64,000 nucleotides of DNA. It comes from Friedmanniella luteola (GTDB lineage: Bacteria > Actinomycetota > Actinomycetes > Propionibacteriales > Propionibacteriaceae). Position numbers and translations under genes: made by a program. Location of the stretch: positions 806,001-870,000 of the forward strand of contig NZ_LT629749.1 of the NCBI RefSeq assembly GCF_900105065.1, given 5' to 3'. The notes beneath the pieces are model-generated. The model saw only the letters and a program-made list of their open reading frames with translations. It was not told the origin of the DNA and did not search any database. Below, one piece after another: positions 28,912-39,113 of this stretch (its first letter is position 1; each line of letters starts with the position of its first letter).

Positions 28912-29544
28912 TCAGTTGCAGGTCACCCCGGTGGCGTGCACCGGGCAGTAGCCGAACGGGTTCTTGTCGAGGTACTGCTGGTGGTAGTCCTCGGCGTAGA
29001 AGAAGTCGGGCGCAGGCTTGATCTCGGTGGTGATCTGACCGAAGCCCGACCGGGTGAACTCCACCTGGAAGTCGTCCCGGACCCGCCTGGCGATGGCGAG
29101 CTGCTCGTCGGAGGTCGTGTAGATCGCCGACCGGTACTGGGTGCCGACGTCGTTGCCCTGCCGCATGCCCTGCGTCGGGTTGTGGTTCTCGAAGAACACC
29201 TTGAGCAGCTGCTCGTAGCTCGTCTTCGTGGGGTCGAAGACCACCTTGACGATCTCGGTGTGGCCGGTCCGCGTGCTGCAGACCTCCTCGTACGTCGGGT
29301 TCGGGGTGTAGCCACCCGCGTACCCGGCAGCGGTGTTCACCACGCCGGGGGTGTTCCAGTAGAGCTTCTCGGCGCCCCAGAAGCAGCCGAGGGCGAGGTA
29401 GGCGACCTCGGACCCCTCGGGCTCCTTCTGCACCGGGATGCCGAAGACGTCGTGGAACGTGGGGTTGACCAGCACCGAGCGGTCGCGGCCGCGGAGGGCC
29501 TGCTCCGGCTCGACCAGCGTGGACTTCATCCGGGAGAACAACAT
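28912..29544 (-). CDS. msrA: peptide-methionine (S)-S-oxide reductase
   Basis: Repairs oxidised methionine in proteins using thioredoxin. 210 residues. The catalytic motif LALGCFWGAEKLYW holds the nucleophilic Cys; GVVNTAAGYAGGYTPNPTYEEVCS and EDYHQQYLDKNP are further family blocks, and the C-terminal Cys residues (GYCPVHATGVTCN) are the resolving ones. ATG 29544 is the longest start; ATG 29529 is possible. Divergent from cystathionine gamma-synthase, 149 bases apart. Confidence 0.96.
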   Translation of the reverse strand: MLFSRMKSTLVEPEQALRGRDRSVLVNPTFHDVFGIPVQKEPEGSEVAYLALGCFWGAEKLYWNTPGVVNTAAGYAGGYTPNPTYEEVCSTRTGHTEIVKVVFDPTKTSYEQLLKVFFENHNPTQGMRQGNDVGTQYRSAIYTTSDEQLAIARRVRDDFQVEFTRSGFGQITTEIKPAPDFFYAEDYHQQYLDKNPFGYCPVHATGVTCN

Positions 29545-29681
29545 GAGTTCAGTCTGCCTCTCTGCGCAACCGCTGGATGCGGTCGGCGACTGCTCAACGC
29601 CGCCCCCGCCCTCCCTTGTTCCGACCCGTGAGGACGCACCGGGGCCGGGGCACCGCCACGGCCTGACCGGTCGGCGCCACC

Positions 29682-29687
29682 TAGGCT
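29682..29687 (+). promoter_or_regulatory. -10 box (TAGGCT) of a leaderless promoter
   Basis: TAGGCT ends six bases before ATG 29694, same geometry and same box as cbs, the other transsulfuration gene here. No ribosome binding site. Confidence 0.5.
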
Positions 29688-29693
29688 CGGCGC

Positions 29694-30845
29694 ATGACCG
29701 ACCAGGGCTTCTCCACCCGTGCCATCCACGCCGGCCAGCGTCCCGACCCCGGCAACGGGGCCGTCGCGCCGGCCATCTGGGCGACGTCCACCTACGCGCA
29801 GGACGGGGTCGGCGGGCTGCGCTCGGGCTATGAGTACTCGCGCTCGGCCAACCCCACCCGGACGGCCCTGGAGGAGTGCCTGGCGTCGCTGGAGCAGGCC
29901 GACCACGGCTTCGCCTTCGCCAGCGGCCTGGCCGCGGAGGACACCTTGCTGCGGACGATCGGCCGGCCCGGGGCCCACGTCGTCATCCCCGACGACGCCT
30001 ACGGCGGCACCTACCGGACCTTCGCCCGGGTGCACGAGCCCTGGGGGCTGGGCTACACGCCCGCCGCCCTGACCGACCTCGACGCCGTCCGGGCCGCCGT
30101 GCGGCCCGGTGAGACCACGGCCGTCTGGGTCGAGACGCCCACCAACCCGTTGCTCGGGGTGGCGGACATCGCCGCCATCGCGGACATCGCGCACGCGGCG
30201 GGGGCCCTGCTGGTCGTCGACAACACGTTCGCCTCCCCCTACCTCCAGCAGCCGCTGACCCTCGGCGCCGACGTCGTCGTGCACTCCACCACGAAGTACT
30301 GCGGCGGGCACTCCGACGTCGTCGGCGGCGCACTGCTCACCTCCGACGGCGAGCTGGCCGAGCGGCTGCGCTACTTCCAGAACGCCATCGGCGGCGTCGC
30401 CGGGCCCTTCGACGCCTGGCTGGTGCTGCGCGGGCTGCGCACCCTCGCCGTCCGGATGGAGCGGCACTCCGACAACGCCGAGCAGGTCGCCGCGTTCCTC
30501 GCCGAGCACCCGCGGGTGGCGCAGGTCTACTACCCGGGCCTGGACAGCCACCCCGGCCACGCCGTCGCCAAGGCCCAGATGCGCCGCTTCGGCGGGATGG
30601 TCAGCTTCCGGGTCGCCGACGGCGAGGAGGCCGCCGTCGCCGCCTGCGGCCGCACCGAGCTCTTCACCCTCGCCGAGTCCCTCGGCGGGGTGGAGTCGTT
30701 GATCGAGCACCCCGGCCGGATGACCCACGCCTCGGTCGCCGGCACCGAGCTCGAGGTGCCGGCCGACCTGGTGCGGCTCAGCGTCGGCATCGAGGACGCC
30801 GACGACCTGGTCGCCGACCTCGAGCAGGCCCTCGCCGTCGGTTGA
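29694..30845 (+). CDS. metB: cystathionine gamma-synthase
   Basis: PLP enzyme of the Cys/Met family, 383 residues; makes cystathionine from an acylated homoserine and cysteine, or works as gamma-lyase. Motifs: FSTRAIHAGQRPDP, YEYSRSANPTRTALEECLAS, and the PLP site DVVVHSTTKYCGGHSDVVGG with the Lys. Mycobacterial metB (Rv1079) is the syntenic match. The gamma-lyase activity cannot be excluded from sequence. Leaderless-type start. Confidence 0.93.
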   Translation: MTDQGFSTRAIHAGQRPDPGNGAVAPAIWATSTYAQDGVGGLRSGYEYSRSANPTRTALEECLASLEQADHGFAFASGLAAEDTLLRTIGRPGAHVVIPDDAYGGTYRTFARVHEPWGLGYTPAALTDLDAVRAAVRPGETTAVWVETPTNPLLGVADIAAIADIAHAAGALLVVDNTFASPYLQQPLTLGADVVVHSTTKYCGGHSDVVGGALLTSDGELAERLRYFQNAIGGVAGPFDAWLVLRGLRTLAVRMERHSDNAEQVAAFLAEHPRVAQVYYPGLDSHPGHAVAKAQMRRFGGMVSFRVADGEEAAVAACGRTELFTLAESLGGVESLIEHPGRMTHASVAGTELEVPADLVRLSVGIEDADDLVADLEQALAVG

Positions 30846-30856
30846 CCCGGGTCGAC

Positions 30857-30900
30857 TTGTCAGCGCCAGCGGTCGTCAGGGCGACCACCGGCGCTGACAA
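30857..30900. terminator. bidirectional terminator between metB and ung
   Basis: Perfect 11-bp arms TTGTCAGCGCC and GGCGCTGACAA with an inner GGTCG/CGACC stem. It sits between convergent genes, 12 bases after the metB stop and 22 before the ung stop. Confidence 0.8.
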
Positions 30901-30922
30901 CGCGGCACCGGGGTGAGCGGCG

Positions 30923-31612
30923 TCAGAGCGACCAGTCGACGGGCGCGGCGCCCTGCGCCGCCAGCAGGGCGTTGACGCGGCTGAAGGGTCGGGAGCCGAA
31001 GAAGCCGTTGCGGGCCGACAGCGGCGACGGGTGGGCGCTGGCCACCACCGGCACGCCGCCCAGCCGCGGCGCCAGGGCCTGCGCGTCGCGGCCCCAGAGC
31101 AGGGCCACCAGCGGTCCACCACGCTCCACGAGGGCGTCGACGGCCCGTTCGGTGACCCGCTCCCAGCCCTGCCGGCGGTGCGCGCCGGAGCGGCCCGGCT
31201 CCACCGTCAGCACCCGGTTGAGCAGCAGCACCCCCTGCTCGAACCAGGGCGTCAGGTCGCCGTGCGCGGCGGGGGCGAGCCCCAGGTCGGCCTCCAGCTC
31301 CTGGTAGACGTTCACCAGGGAGCGGGGCACCGGCCGGACGTCCGGCGCGACGGCGAAGGACAGGCCCACCGGGTGGCCGGCGGTGGGGTAGGGGTCCTGG
31401 CCGACCACGAGGACGCGCACGTCGGCCAGCGGACGGCTGAACGCGCGCAGCACCTGGTCGGGCGCGGGCAGGAAGGTCCGGCCCGCCGCCGTCTCGGCGG
31501 CCAGGAACCGCTCGGCCCGGGCGAGGTCGTCGGCCGCCGGGGCGAGCGCGGCCGCCCAGTCCGGGGCGAGCGGGGGCCCGAGGGCGGGGGAGGGGTCAGC
31601 GGTCGGTGGCAC
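30923..31612 (-). CDS. ung: uracil-DNA glycosylase, family 1
   Basis: Removes uracil from DNA in base excision repair. 229 residues. Catalytic water-activating loop [20 protein letters not shown] near 70, [13 protein letters not shown], and the leucine loop [20 protein letters not shown] with the conserved His. Start GTG 31612; the first 16 bases overlap the end of the upstream MFS gene on the same strand, so translation is probably coupled. Confidence 0.96.
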   Translation of the reverse strand: MPPTADPSPALGPPLAPDWAAALAPAADDLARAERFLAAETAAGRTFLPAPDQVLRAFSRPLADVRVLVVGQDPYPTAGHPVGLSFAVAPDVRPVPRSLVNVYQELEADLGLAPAAHGDLTPWFEQGVLLLNRVLTVEPGRSGAHRRQGWERVTERAVDALVERGGPLVALLWGRDAQALAPRLGGVPVVASAHPSPLSARNGFFGSRPFSRVNALLAAQGAAPVDWSL

Positions 31613-32837
31613 GGTCCTCCTCGGCCGGCGCGGTGCGCGGCATCCGCGCCGAGGTGGCCGCGGCGACGAGCAGCAGGGCCGCCCCGACGGCGAAGGCGAC
31701 GGGGTAGGAGAACGTGTCGGCCAGCAGCCCCGCGACCAGCGGACCGACGATCGCGCCGATGTCGGCGCACATCGAGAACACGGCGACGGCCGTGCCGCCC
31801 CGGCCGCCCGCGGCGTCGCCCACCGACGCCGCCGGGGCGGTGCCGAGGAACGCCGCGGCGACGCCGTACACGCTCAGCGCGACGATCAGCAGGCCGACGC
31901 CCGGGGCGAACGGGACGGCCAGGATGGACAACCCGGCCAGCGCGCCGCCGGCGATCATGGCCGGCCGACGCCCGACGGTGTCGACGAAGCGCCCGGCCGG
32001 CCCCACGGTCAGGGTCTGGGCGACGGCGGCCACCGCGAACGCGATGCCGGTCCACGACGTCGGCCGGTGCAGCACCTCGACGACGAGCACCGGCACCAGC
32101 GTGCTGCGGACGCCGAAGGAGGTCCAGCCCTGGGCCAGGTTGGTCACGCAGGCCGCCTGGTAGCGCTTGTCCCGCAGCACCTGGCGGAAGGGCACGACGG
32201 GCAGGTCGGGCGCGTCCGTCCGCTCGCTGCGGGTCCGCAGCAGGACGAGCCCGACGGTGCCGGCGACCGCCAGCGTCCCGGCGTAGAAGAAGAACGGGGC
32301 GCGCAGCGCGATCGCGGAGAGCAGGCCGCCGATGGCCGGCCCCGTCATCCCGCCGAGCAGGAACCCGCCCTGGAAGAACCCGGCGGCCCGCCCCCGCAGC
32401 CCGGCCTCGACCGAGGTGAGCAGCAGCGTGGTGGCCGAGACGGTGAACATCGCCGAGCCGACGCCGCCGATCCCCCGCAGCACCAGCAGCTGCTCGTAGC
32501 TCTGGGAGATCCCGGCGACCCCGCTGGAGGCCGCCACGATGAAGATGCCCACCGCCATCACGAGGCGCTCGCCGAACCGGTCGATCAGCCGTCCGCAGAA
32601 GGGGCTGGTGACCAGCCGGAGCGCGGCGAAGGCCGACACCACGGCGCCGACGGCGAAGTTGTCGACGCCGAAGCTGCGGGCGAACACCGGCAGCACCGGG
32701 ACCAGCACCCCGAAGCCGACGGCGACGCAGAAGGCGATCAGCCCGAGGACGTAGACCTCGCGGGGGAGCGTGGCGGAGGAGCTGAGGCGCTCACGCAGCC
32801 GTCGTCGGTCGAGCACCCGCCCAGTCTGCCTGCGCAC
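31596..32837 (-). CDS. MFS transporter (multidrug/DHA1-like)
   Basis: 413 residues (GTG 32837) or 406 (GTG 32816, [11 protein letters not shown]). Twelve hydrophobic segments with the motif-A loop [16 protein letters not shown] after helix 2 and [17 protein letters not shown] after helix 8, and the antiporter-type stretch [18 protein letters not shown]. Likely a proton-driven exporter; substrate unknown. Its end overlaps ung by 17 bases, and it is divergent from the AI-2E-type permease. Confidence 0.87.
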   Translation of the reverse strand: MRRQTGRVLDRRRLRERLSSSATLPREVYVLGLIAFCVAVGFGVLVPVLPVFARSFGVDNFAVGAVVSAFAALRLVTSPFCGRLIDRFGERLVMAVGIFIVAASSGVAGISQSYEQLLVLRGIGGVGSAMFTVSATTLLLTSVEAGLRGRAAGFFQGGFLLGGMTGPAIGGLLSAIALRAPFFFYAGTLAVAGTVGLVLLRTRSERTDAPDLPVVPFRQVLRDKRYQAACVTNLAQGWTSFGVRSTLVPVLVVEVLHRPTSWTGIAFAVAAVAQTLTVGPAGRFVDTVGRRPAMIAGGALAGLSILAVPFAPGVGLLIVALSVYGVAAAFLGTAPAASVGDAAGGRGGTAVAVFSMCADIGAIVGPLVAGLLADTFSYPVAFAVGAALLLVAAATSARMPRTAPAEEDRATDR

Positions 32838-32935
32838 CGGCCGGTCGCCGCGCCGGCCGCGCCACGGCGGACCTCACGTGAAGTGGGGCCCGACCGGGGC
32901 TAGCGTAGGTGGGTCGTCGAGCAGTGAGGTAGGTC

Positions 32936-34348
32936 GTGGGACTTTCGAGCAGGATCCGGACGGGCGTGGGCGGGTGGCGGGAGGCCCTGGCCCGCCAGCA
33001 GGACGCGCAGCGCCGGGACGACGCGGTGGTCCCGGTCATCGCGGCCCCGACGGAGCTCGTGGTCAGCTCCCCGACCGAGGACATCGACCGTGCGGTGCCG
33101 CCCGGGCTCCGGCTCGCGGCCGCCTGGGCGTGGCGGGTGATCCTGGTCGCGGTGATGCTCTACGGCCTGAGCCGCGTCCTCGGGTACCTGTCCGAGGTGG
33201 TCATCCCCGTCGCCGTGGCGATCCTGCTCGCGGCGATGCTGTCGCCGGTGGCCGCCCGGCTGCGGCGGTGGGGCCTGCACCGCGGACCGGCCACCGCGGT
33301 CACCGTGCTGGGCGGCATCGCCCTGATCCTCGGCGCGCTGACGCTGATCGGGACCCAGATCGGCTCCCAGGCCGGTGAGCTCTCCGACAACGTCGTGACA
33401 GGGTTCGACAACCTGCTCACCACGCTGGAGAACAGCAACCTGCCGCTGAGCTCCGGGTTCTTCGACACCTCCCAGTGGGGTGACCGGATCCAGACCTTCC
33501 TCGCCGACAGCCAGAGCACCATCGCGACCTACGCGGCCGAGATCGGGGCGCAGGTCGGGCACTTCCTGGCCGGGCTGGCCATCGCGCTGTTCTCGCTGTT
33601 CTACTTCCTCTACGACGGCCGCGGGATCTTCACCTTCCTGCTGAGCTTCTTCCCCCGCGAGTCCCGGGCCCGCGTCGACCACGCCGCCAGCAACGGGTGG
33701 CGGGCGCTCTCCGGCTACGTCCGGGCCACCATCCTGGTGGCGCTGTCCGACGCCGTCGGCGTGCTCGTCGCCGCGCTGATCATCGGCGTCCCGGTGGCGC
33801 CCGCCCTCGCCGCCCTCGTCTTCATCGGCGCCTTCGTCCCGCTCGTCGGCGCGTTCGTCTCCGGGTTCGTGGCCGTCCTGGTCGCGCTGGTGGCGCTGGG
33901 CTGGGTGCAGGCGCTGTTCATGCTCGGCGCGATCATCCTGGTCATGCAGCTCGAGGGGCACATCCTGCAGCCCTTCCTGCTGGGCCGCGCCGTCAAGCTG
34001 CACCCGCTGGCCGTGCTGCTGGCCATCGCGGTCGGCATCATCGTCGGCGGGATCGTCGGCGCCCTGCTCGCCGTGCCGCTGCTGGCGTTCGTCAAGTCGT
34101 TCATCCAGTACCTGCACGGCCACCCGATCCCCGTGACCGACGAGGGTCGACGCCGCCTGGGTCCGCGCCGTGAGCGGCCGGGCGCCGACGCCCCGGCCGT
34201 CGGCGCCGCCGTGCCCGGCGACCCCGCCGCCGCGCCGACCGCCGTGGACGAGGAGGCCGCGCCTGCCGCGGGAGCTGCGCCGGAGCCGGAGCCGGCCCTG
34301 ACGCCGCCGGCCGGAGCCGGGACCGACGGGGACCGCTCGGGCTCCTAG
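32936..34348 (+). CDS. AI-2E family transporter
   Basis: 470-residue polytopic membrane protein of the TqsA/PerM type: about eight hydrophobic segments from residue 60 to 385, with the long extracytoplasmic loop after helix 3 (GSQAGELSDNVVTGFDNLLTTL) and the late signature LVMQLEGHILQPFLLGRAVKLHPLAVLLA. Family members export autoinducer-2 or act as ion antiporters; no specific role can be given. N-terminal 55 residues are soluble and the C-terminal 70 are Ala/Pro-rich. A TAGCGT box lies near 32901. Confidence 0.9.
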   Translation: MGLSSRIRTGVGGWREALARQQDAQRRDDAVVPVIAAPTELVVSSPTEDIDRAVPPGLRLAAAWAWRVILVAVMLYGLSRVLGYLSEVVIPVAVAILLAAMLSPVAARLRRWGLHRGPATAVTVLGGIALILGALTLIGTQIGSQAGELSDNVVTGFDNLLTTLENSNLPLSSGFFDTSQWGDRIQTFLADSQSTIATYAAEIGAQVGHFLAGLAIALFSLFYFLYDGRGIFTFLLSFFPRESRARVDHAASNGWRALSGYVRATILVALSDAVGVLVAALIIGVPVAPALAALVFIGAFVPLVGAFVSGFVAVLVALVALGWVQALFMLGAIILVMQLEGHILQPFLLGRAVKLHPLAVLLAIAVGIIVGGIVGALLAVPLLAFVKSFIQYLHGHPIPVTDEGRRRLGPRRERPGADAPAVGAAVPGDPAAAPTAVDEEAAPAAGAAPEPEPALTPPAGAGTDGDRSGS

Positions 34349-34397
34349 CCCCCCGGTGTGGTCGGCCGGCGCTCCGGGGCGGCGGTCGACTCCCGGA

Positions 34398-35654
34398 TCA
34401 GAGCGCGGAGCCCTTCTGGAACTTCGCGTAGGAGATGTCCCAGTCGGCGTAGCCGTTGCCCTGCTCCAGGCCGCGCCCCGAGCCGGTGGTGACGACCGGG
34501 TCGCCGATCAGGGTGTTCTCGTACAGCCACTGGGAGTCGGCGGTGCTCATCCCGACGCAGCCGTGGCTGGCGTTGCGACGGCCCAAGTTGCCGGCGTTCC
34601 AGGGCGCGGAGTGCAGGAACTCCCCGGAGTTGGTGATGCGCAACGCGTACTTCGCGACCAGGGTGTAGTCCTCCTCGGCCCCGATCATCTCGTTGGTCAT
34701 CTTCTTGTTGAACTCCTTGGCCATGATCAGCTTGGTGCCGCTGCGGGTCTCCCAGCCCGGCTTGCCGCCGGAGACCAGGATCGTCCGCACCTTCTGCCCG
34801 TCCCGGTAGACGGTCGCCACGTCCCGCTTCAGGTCGACCTTGGTCACCAGGGAGCGGCCGACGGTGAAGGAGGTGGAGGTGGAGGTCTGGCCGTAGATGC
34901 CGTCGCCGGCGTCGACGCCGTTCACGTCGGCCCGCACCGTCACCTTCGTGCCCGGCTTCCAGTACGCCTTCGGGCGGAAGCGGACCTGCGTCGAGGACAG
35001 CCAGCTCCAGCTGCCCTCCTGGGCGGGCTTGGACGTGACGTGCAGGTTCTCCTCGAACGCGGCCTTGTCGGTCACCGGCACGTCGAAGGTGAGGACGACC
35101 GGCATGCCGACGCCGACCTTGCTGTCGGGCAGCGGGTACAGCGTCGGGAAGGTCTGCTCGGCGAGGGTGAGCTCCTGGGTGGAGAAGGTGGACTTCCGGG
35201 TGGTCTTCTCGTCGGCGGCGTTGGCCCCGGTCATCGCCAGGGTGTAGGTGGCCGAGGGCTCCAGCCGGTCGGCGGCGGTCCAGGTGCGGCCGTCCTCGCT
35301 GACCTCGCCCTTGACGGTGCCCTGCGTGGCGGCGCCCTTGGCGTCGACCCCGCGGTAGCTCAGCTTGACCTTCTGCACGGTGCCGTCGCTCGCCTGCACC
35401 TTCACCCGGGTGTCGACGGCGACCTTGCTCGCGTCGTCGGCGACGTTCGCCTTGAGCGCGACCGGTCGCGGCGCGGGCGGTTGCGTCGCGTCCTCGGTCG
35501 CGGAGGGACGGCTGCTGCCGGTCGGCGCGGTCGGGGCCGAGGAGGACGTGCCGCCGGCCTGGCCGGTCGGCAGGCCGCTGCAGCCGGCCACCACGGTGGC
35601 GAGCAGGACGGTCCCGACGAGCCCGTTCAGCAGGGTGCGGGTGCTGGTCGGCAT
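34398..35654 (-). CDS. L,D-transpeptidase, Ldt(Mt2)-like lipoprotein
   Basis: Makes 3-3 cross-links in peptidoglycan and resists most beta-lactams except carbapenems. 418 residues. Signal peptide with lipobox VVAGC (Cys25), a Ser/Thr/Pro linker, two Ig-like domains (about 65-260), then the YkuD domain with RNASHGCVGMS carrying catalytic Cys366 and the His/Ser partners. The arrangement and length match mycobacterial LdtB (408 residues). The end of the protein carries the family's C-terminal WDISYAKF-type segment. Confidence 0.95.
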   Translation of the reverse strand: MPTSTRTLLNGLVGTVLLATVVAGCSGLPTGQAGGTSSSAPTAPTGSSRPSATEDATQPPAPRPVALKANVADDASKVAVDTRVKVQASDGTVQKVKLSYRGVDAKGAATQGTVKGEVSEDGRTWTAADRLEPSATYTLAMTGANAADEKTTRKSTFSTQELTLAEQTFPTLYPLPDSKVGVGMPVVLTFDVPVTDKAAFEENLHVTSKPAQEGSWSWLSSTQVRFRPKAYWKPGTKVTVRADVNGVDAGDGIYGQTSTSTSFTVGRSLVTKVDLKRDVATVYRDGQKVRTILVSGGKPGWETRSGTKLIMAKEFNKKMTNEMIGAEEDYTLVAKYALRITNSGEFLHSAPWNAGNLGRRNASHGCVGMSTADSQWLYENTLIGDPVVTTGSGRGLEQGNGYADWDISYAKFQKGSAL

Positions 35655-35850
35655 GTGCTTCCTTCGGTCGACGACGGCGGGCCGGCGGCCCTGATGATCG
35701 GCGTCCGGCCACGACCATCCCTACGGGTGCTGCGGGACCCGCACCTCCAATGTGCCATCCGGAGGGGGGCCCTGTCTCGTCCCCGGACAAGCCGCGGCCC
35801 GCGCCGCCGGCGGGCCGGCGACCGCGGGCGGCGGTCAGGTCGAGTCGCTC

Positions 35851-37569
35851 CTACTGTGCCACGGCGGGCAACGGCTCCTCCTCGACCGCGCCCGGCGTCG
35901 GCTCCGGTGCGCGGCCGGCCAGCGGCTTCTCCCCGAGCGTGAGCGCCACGACGAGCGCGACCACCATGAACGGCACCGCCACCAGGAACAGGTCGTCCAT
36001 CGAGCGGGTGAAGGCCGTCAGCACCCAGGTCTTGACCGGCTCCGGCAGGCCCGTGATGGCGCTGACGTCGTTGATCGAGGCGCTCGCCGCGCCGAGCTGG
36101 CCCTGCGCCGAGGCGGGGACCACCTCGGCCAGGTGGTGGGGGAGCCGGGTGTTGAGGATGGCGCCGAAGAGCGCGGTGCCGAGGGCGCCGCCCATGGAGC
36201 GGAAGAAGGTGACGGCGGCGGTCGCGGTGCCCATGTGCCGCCGGTCGACGCTGTTCTGCACGGCGGTCACCACCACCTGCATCGTGAGGCCCAGACCGGC
36301 GCCGAACACGAACATGTAGACGGCGAGCAGCGCGTACGGGGTGTCCACGGCCAGCCGGGACATGGCCAGCATGGCCAGCCCGACGAGGATCGACCCGGTG
36401 ATCGGCATCCACTTGTACCGACCGGTGGAGGACATGATCCGGCCGCCGCTGATGGAGGTCGAGAAGATGCCGGCGACCAGCGGGAGCATGGCCAGGCCCG
36501 AGCGGGTGGCGCTCATGCCCTGGACGGCCTGCAGGTAGATCGGCAGGTAGATCAGACCGCCGAACATGCCGACGCCCATGATCATGGCGAACACGACGTT
36601 GCCGGTGAAGGTCCAGTGCCGGAACAGCTCCAGCGGGATGATCGGCTCGCTGGCGCGCCGCTCGACCACGATGAACAGGGCGACCAGCGAGACGGCGGCC
36701 ACGAGCAGCCCCAGCCCGGTGGCGGAGGTCCAGCCGAGGTCGTCGGCGGTCGACGGGCCCGCCCAGGAGAGGTAGAGGATCACGCTGGTGACGGCACCGA
36801 TGATGGTCGCCGCACCCAGGTAGTCCACCGAGGCCTGCCGCCGGACGTGCGGCAGCTTGAGCGCCAGCGAGGTGATGACCAGGGCGGCGATGCCGATCGG
36901 CAGGTTGATGAAGAAGATCCACTCCCAGCCGAGGTGGTCGGTGAACAGCCCGCCGAGCAGGGGACCGGCCACCGAGGAGACGCCGAAGACGGCGCCGAAG
37001 AGACCCTGGTACTTGCCGCGCTCGCGCGGCGGGATGACGTCGCCGATGACCGCGAGGGCCAGTGACATCAGGCCGCCGCCGCCGAGGCCCTGGACCGCGC
37101 GGCCGGCGATCATCACGTCGATGCCGGACACGTCGAGCCAGCTCGCGATCGGTGAGGCGAAACCGCAGATCACCGAGCCGAGCAGGAAGACGAGGATGGC
37201 GGCCTGGAAGATCGGCCGCCGGCCCAGCAGGTCGGAGATCTTGCCCCAGAGCGGGGTGGCCGCGGTCGAGGTGAGCAGGTAGGCGGTGACGACCCAGGAC
37301 AGCTTGTCGAGCCCGCCCAGCTCGGAGGTGATCTTGGGCAGCGCGACGCCGACGATGCTCTGGTCCAGCGCGGCGAGGAACATGCCCGCCATCAGCCCGC
37401 CCATCACGACGAGGATCTGCCGGTGGCTGAGGTAGCCGCCGGTCGGCGTCGTGTCGGCGACCGGGGAGGCGGAGAGGCTGGCGGCGGGAGCGGCGGCGTC
37501 CACCGCGTCGCGGGTGGCGTCGCCGGTGGGCTCCTCGATCAGCGCCCGCCGTGGGACGTGCTTGGTCAT
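35851..37569 (-). CDS. DHA2 family multidrug efflux MFS transporter (EmrB/QacA type)
   Basis: 572 residues from ATG 37569, with 14 predicted membrane segments. Motifs: [21 protein letters not shown] (helix 1, with the membrane-embedded Asp), [20 protein letters not shown] (motif A), [20 protein letters not shown]-like motif B/C region, and [25 protein letters not shown]. It probably exports hydrophobic or cationic drugs by proton exchange. Its ATG overlaps the stop of the upstream MarR gene (ATGA), a usual repressor-pump pair. Confidence 0.93.
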   Translation of the reverse strand: MTKHVPRRALIEEPTGDATRDAVDAAAPAASLSASPVADTTPTGGYLSHRQILVVMGGLMAGMFLAALDQSIVGVALPKITSELGGLDKLSWVVTAYLLTSTAATPLWGKISDLLGRRPIFQAAILVFLLGSVICGFASPIASWLDVSGIDVMIAGRAVQGLGGGGLMSLALAVIGDVIPPRERGKYQGLFGAVFGVSSVAGPLLGGLFTDHLGWEWIFFINLPIGIAALVITSLALKLPHVRRQASVDYLGAATIIGAVTSVILYLSWAGPSTADDLGWTSATGLGLLVAAVSLVALFIVVERRASEPIIPLELFRHWTFTGNVVFAMIMGVGMFGGLIYLPIYLQAVQGMSATRSGLAMLPLVAGIFSTSISGGRIMSSTGRYKWMPITGSILVGLAMLAMSRLAVDTPYALLAVYMFVFGAGLGLTMQVVVTAVQNSVDRRHMGTATAAVTFFRSMGGALGTALFGAILNTRLPHHLAEVVPASAQGQLGAASASINDVSAITGLPEPVKTWVLTAFTRSMDDLFLVAVPFMVVALVVALTLGEKPLAGRAPEPTPGAVEEEPLPAVAQ

Positions 37570-38039
37570 GCGTGCTCCAGTTCTGCGTCGACGTTCTCGA
37601 TGTCGGTGACGAAGCGGCCGAGGAGGCGGTCGAGCTCCGCGACGTCGTCGGCCTCCCAGCCGCCGAGGGCGCGGCGGAGCAGGGTGCGGCGACGCTCGAA
37701 GGCGTCGTGCAGCCGGCTGCGGCCGGTCTCGGTGAGCTGGAGGCGGTGGGCCCGGCCGTCGTCCGGGTCGGGGGTGCGCTCGAGCAGGCCGGCCCGGTGC
37801 AGCTGGGCCACGTGCCGGGAGACCGTCGAGGTGTCGAGGTTGGTGCAGCTCGCGAGCTCGGTCACCCGCAGCGGGCCGCGGCTGGCGACGTTCTTCATCA
37901 GCCAGAACACGCCCGGCTCGAGGTCGTCGCCCTCGACGCGCTGGCGCATGGTGCGGCCGACGGCCATCAGCGCGGTGAGCACCGAGTCCACGACGGCGGT
38001 GGTGGGGTCGGGCACCGGGCCCAGGCCATCTACTTGCAT
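37566..38039 (-). CDS. MarR family transcriptional regulator
   Basis: 157 residues. Winged helix region [41 protein letters not shown] is typical MarR, with the DxR wing ([14 protein letters not shown]). Dimer helices lie at both ends. It is the first gene of an operon with the DHA2 pump and very probably represses it; two operator-like repeats overlap and follow its own start codon at 38033-38075. The ligand is unknown. Confidence 0.92.
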   Translation of the reverse strand: MQVDGLGPVPDPTTAVVDSVLTALMAVGRTMRQRVEGDDLEPGVFWLMKNVASRGPLRVTELASCTNLDTSTVSRHVAQLHRAGLLERTPDPDDGRAHRLQLTETGRSRLHDAFERRRTLLRRALGGWEADDVAELDRLLGRFVTDIENVDAELEHA

Positions 38040-38075
38040 GACGCAAGCATAGGACTACTTGCATGATGCACGCAA
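38033..38075. promoter_or_regulatory. paired MarR operators
   Basis: Two sites spaced 25 bp apart: CTTGCATGACGCAAG (38033-38047, perfect CTTGC/GCAAG arms) and CTTGCATGATGCACGCAA (38058-38075). The first overlaps the marR start codon itself. Binding would block both promoter and start, giving autorepression of marR and the pump. Confidence 0.65.
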
Positions 38076-38159
38076 ATTCCCGCGGACGCCGGCGACCCGG
38101 CCCGCCACCGACGTGGCAGGGTGATCCGGACGAGCGGGGCCGACGGTGAGGAGAGGTCG

Positions 38160-38966
38160 ATGGGGACAGGGGCGCCGGGGACGGCCGCGGAGTTCGCCGG
38201 GCGCGTGCGGGGGCGCTCGCCGCTGCTCGGCTACTGGGTGGCCCTGGACGCCCCACCGGCGACCGAGCGGCTCGCGGCCACCGGGTACGACTTCGTCGTC
38301 CTCGACGCCCAGCACGGGCTGATCGACGACCGGGGCGTGCTGGCCGGGCTCACCGCCGTCGACGCGGCCCGCAGCGTCCCCGGCGCCCCGGGCGCGGTGG
38401 GGGTGGTCCGGGTGGCCGCCAACGACCCGACGCCGATCGGCCGCGCCCTCGACTCCGGGGCAGCCGGCGTCATCGTGCCGCTGGTGAGCTCGGCGGCCGA
38501 GGCGGCCGGCGCCGTCCGCGCCGCCCGCTACCCACCGGACGGCATCCGCTCCTTCGGGCCGCTGCGCTCCGGCCTCCGGGTGGGGCCCTCGCCGGTCGAG
38601 AGCAACGCCGCGCTCGTGGTGCTGGCCATGGTGGAGACGCCCGGCGGGCTCGCCGACGTCGCGGCGATCGCGGCGACGCCCGGGCTCGACGGCCTCTTCG
38701 TGGGGCCCAACGACCTGCGGCTGGCCCTCGGCGCCCCGACCCCGGACGACCCGGCCTTCGACGAGCAGCTGGAGGCCGCCCTGGTCGCCGTCCGCGAGGC
38801 CTGCGACGCGGCCGGGATCGCGGCGGGCCTCTTCACCACGTCGGGGGAGCAGGCGGCGCGACGGCTGGCCGAGGGCTTCACCTTCGTCTGCGTCAGCGGG
38901 GACCTCACCCACCTGGAGCAGGCGGCCCGCGACCACCTGGCCGTCGCCCGGGGCGGGCGCGGCTGA
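38160..38966 (+). CDS. HpcH/HpaI aldolase family protein
   Basis: 268 residues from ATG 38160, with GAGGAGAGG upstream. Metal-dependent pyruvate aldolase fold: [26 protein letters not shown] (catalytic His), [29 protein letters not shown] (metal Glu) and [14 protein letters not shown] (metal Asp). Reversibly cleaves 2-keto-3-deoxy acids or similar to pyruvate and an aldehyde; the exact substrate is open. Divergent from marR across 120 bases. Confidence 0.9.
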   Translation: MGTGAPGTAAEFAGRVRGRSPLLGYWVALDAPPATERLAATGYDFVVLDAQHGLIDDRGVLAGLTAVDAARSVPGAPGAVGVVRVAANDPTPIGRALDSGAAGVIVPLVSSAAEAAGAVRAARYPPDGIRSFGPLRSGLRVGPSPVESNAALVVLAMVETPGGLADVAAIAATPGLDGLFVGPNDLRLALGAPTPDDPAFDEQLEAALVAVREACDAAGIAAGLFTTSGEQAARRLAEGFTFVCVSGDLTHLEQAARDHLAVARGGRG

Positions 38967-39113
38967 GGCTGCGTCCTCGCGACGCGGGAGCCTACCCCGA
39001 CCAGAACCGGGTGCGCCGGGGTTTCTGCTGCCGCAGCCTGGTCCGCGGCCCTCACGGGGAGGGCGGTCGTCGGGGCGGTGCGGGGAGCGCCGGCCCGCAG
39101 GGAGAGGGGCGTC

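Noticed and set aside
38160-38966. The HpcH/HpaI aldolase as the missing aldolase of the 54-58 kb acid-sugar operon
   Set aside because: It is 16 kb away, separately transcribed and of a different aldolase class from OtnC; a link cannot be supported from sequence.
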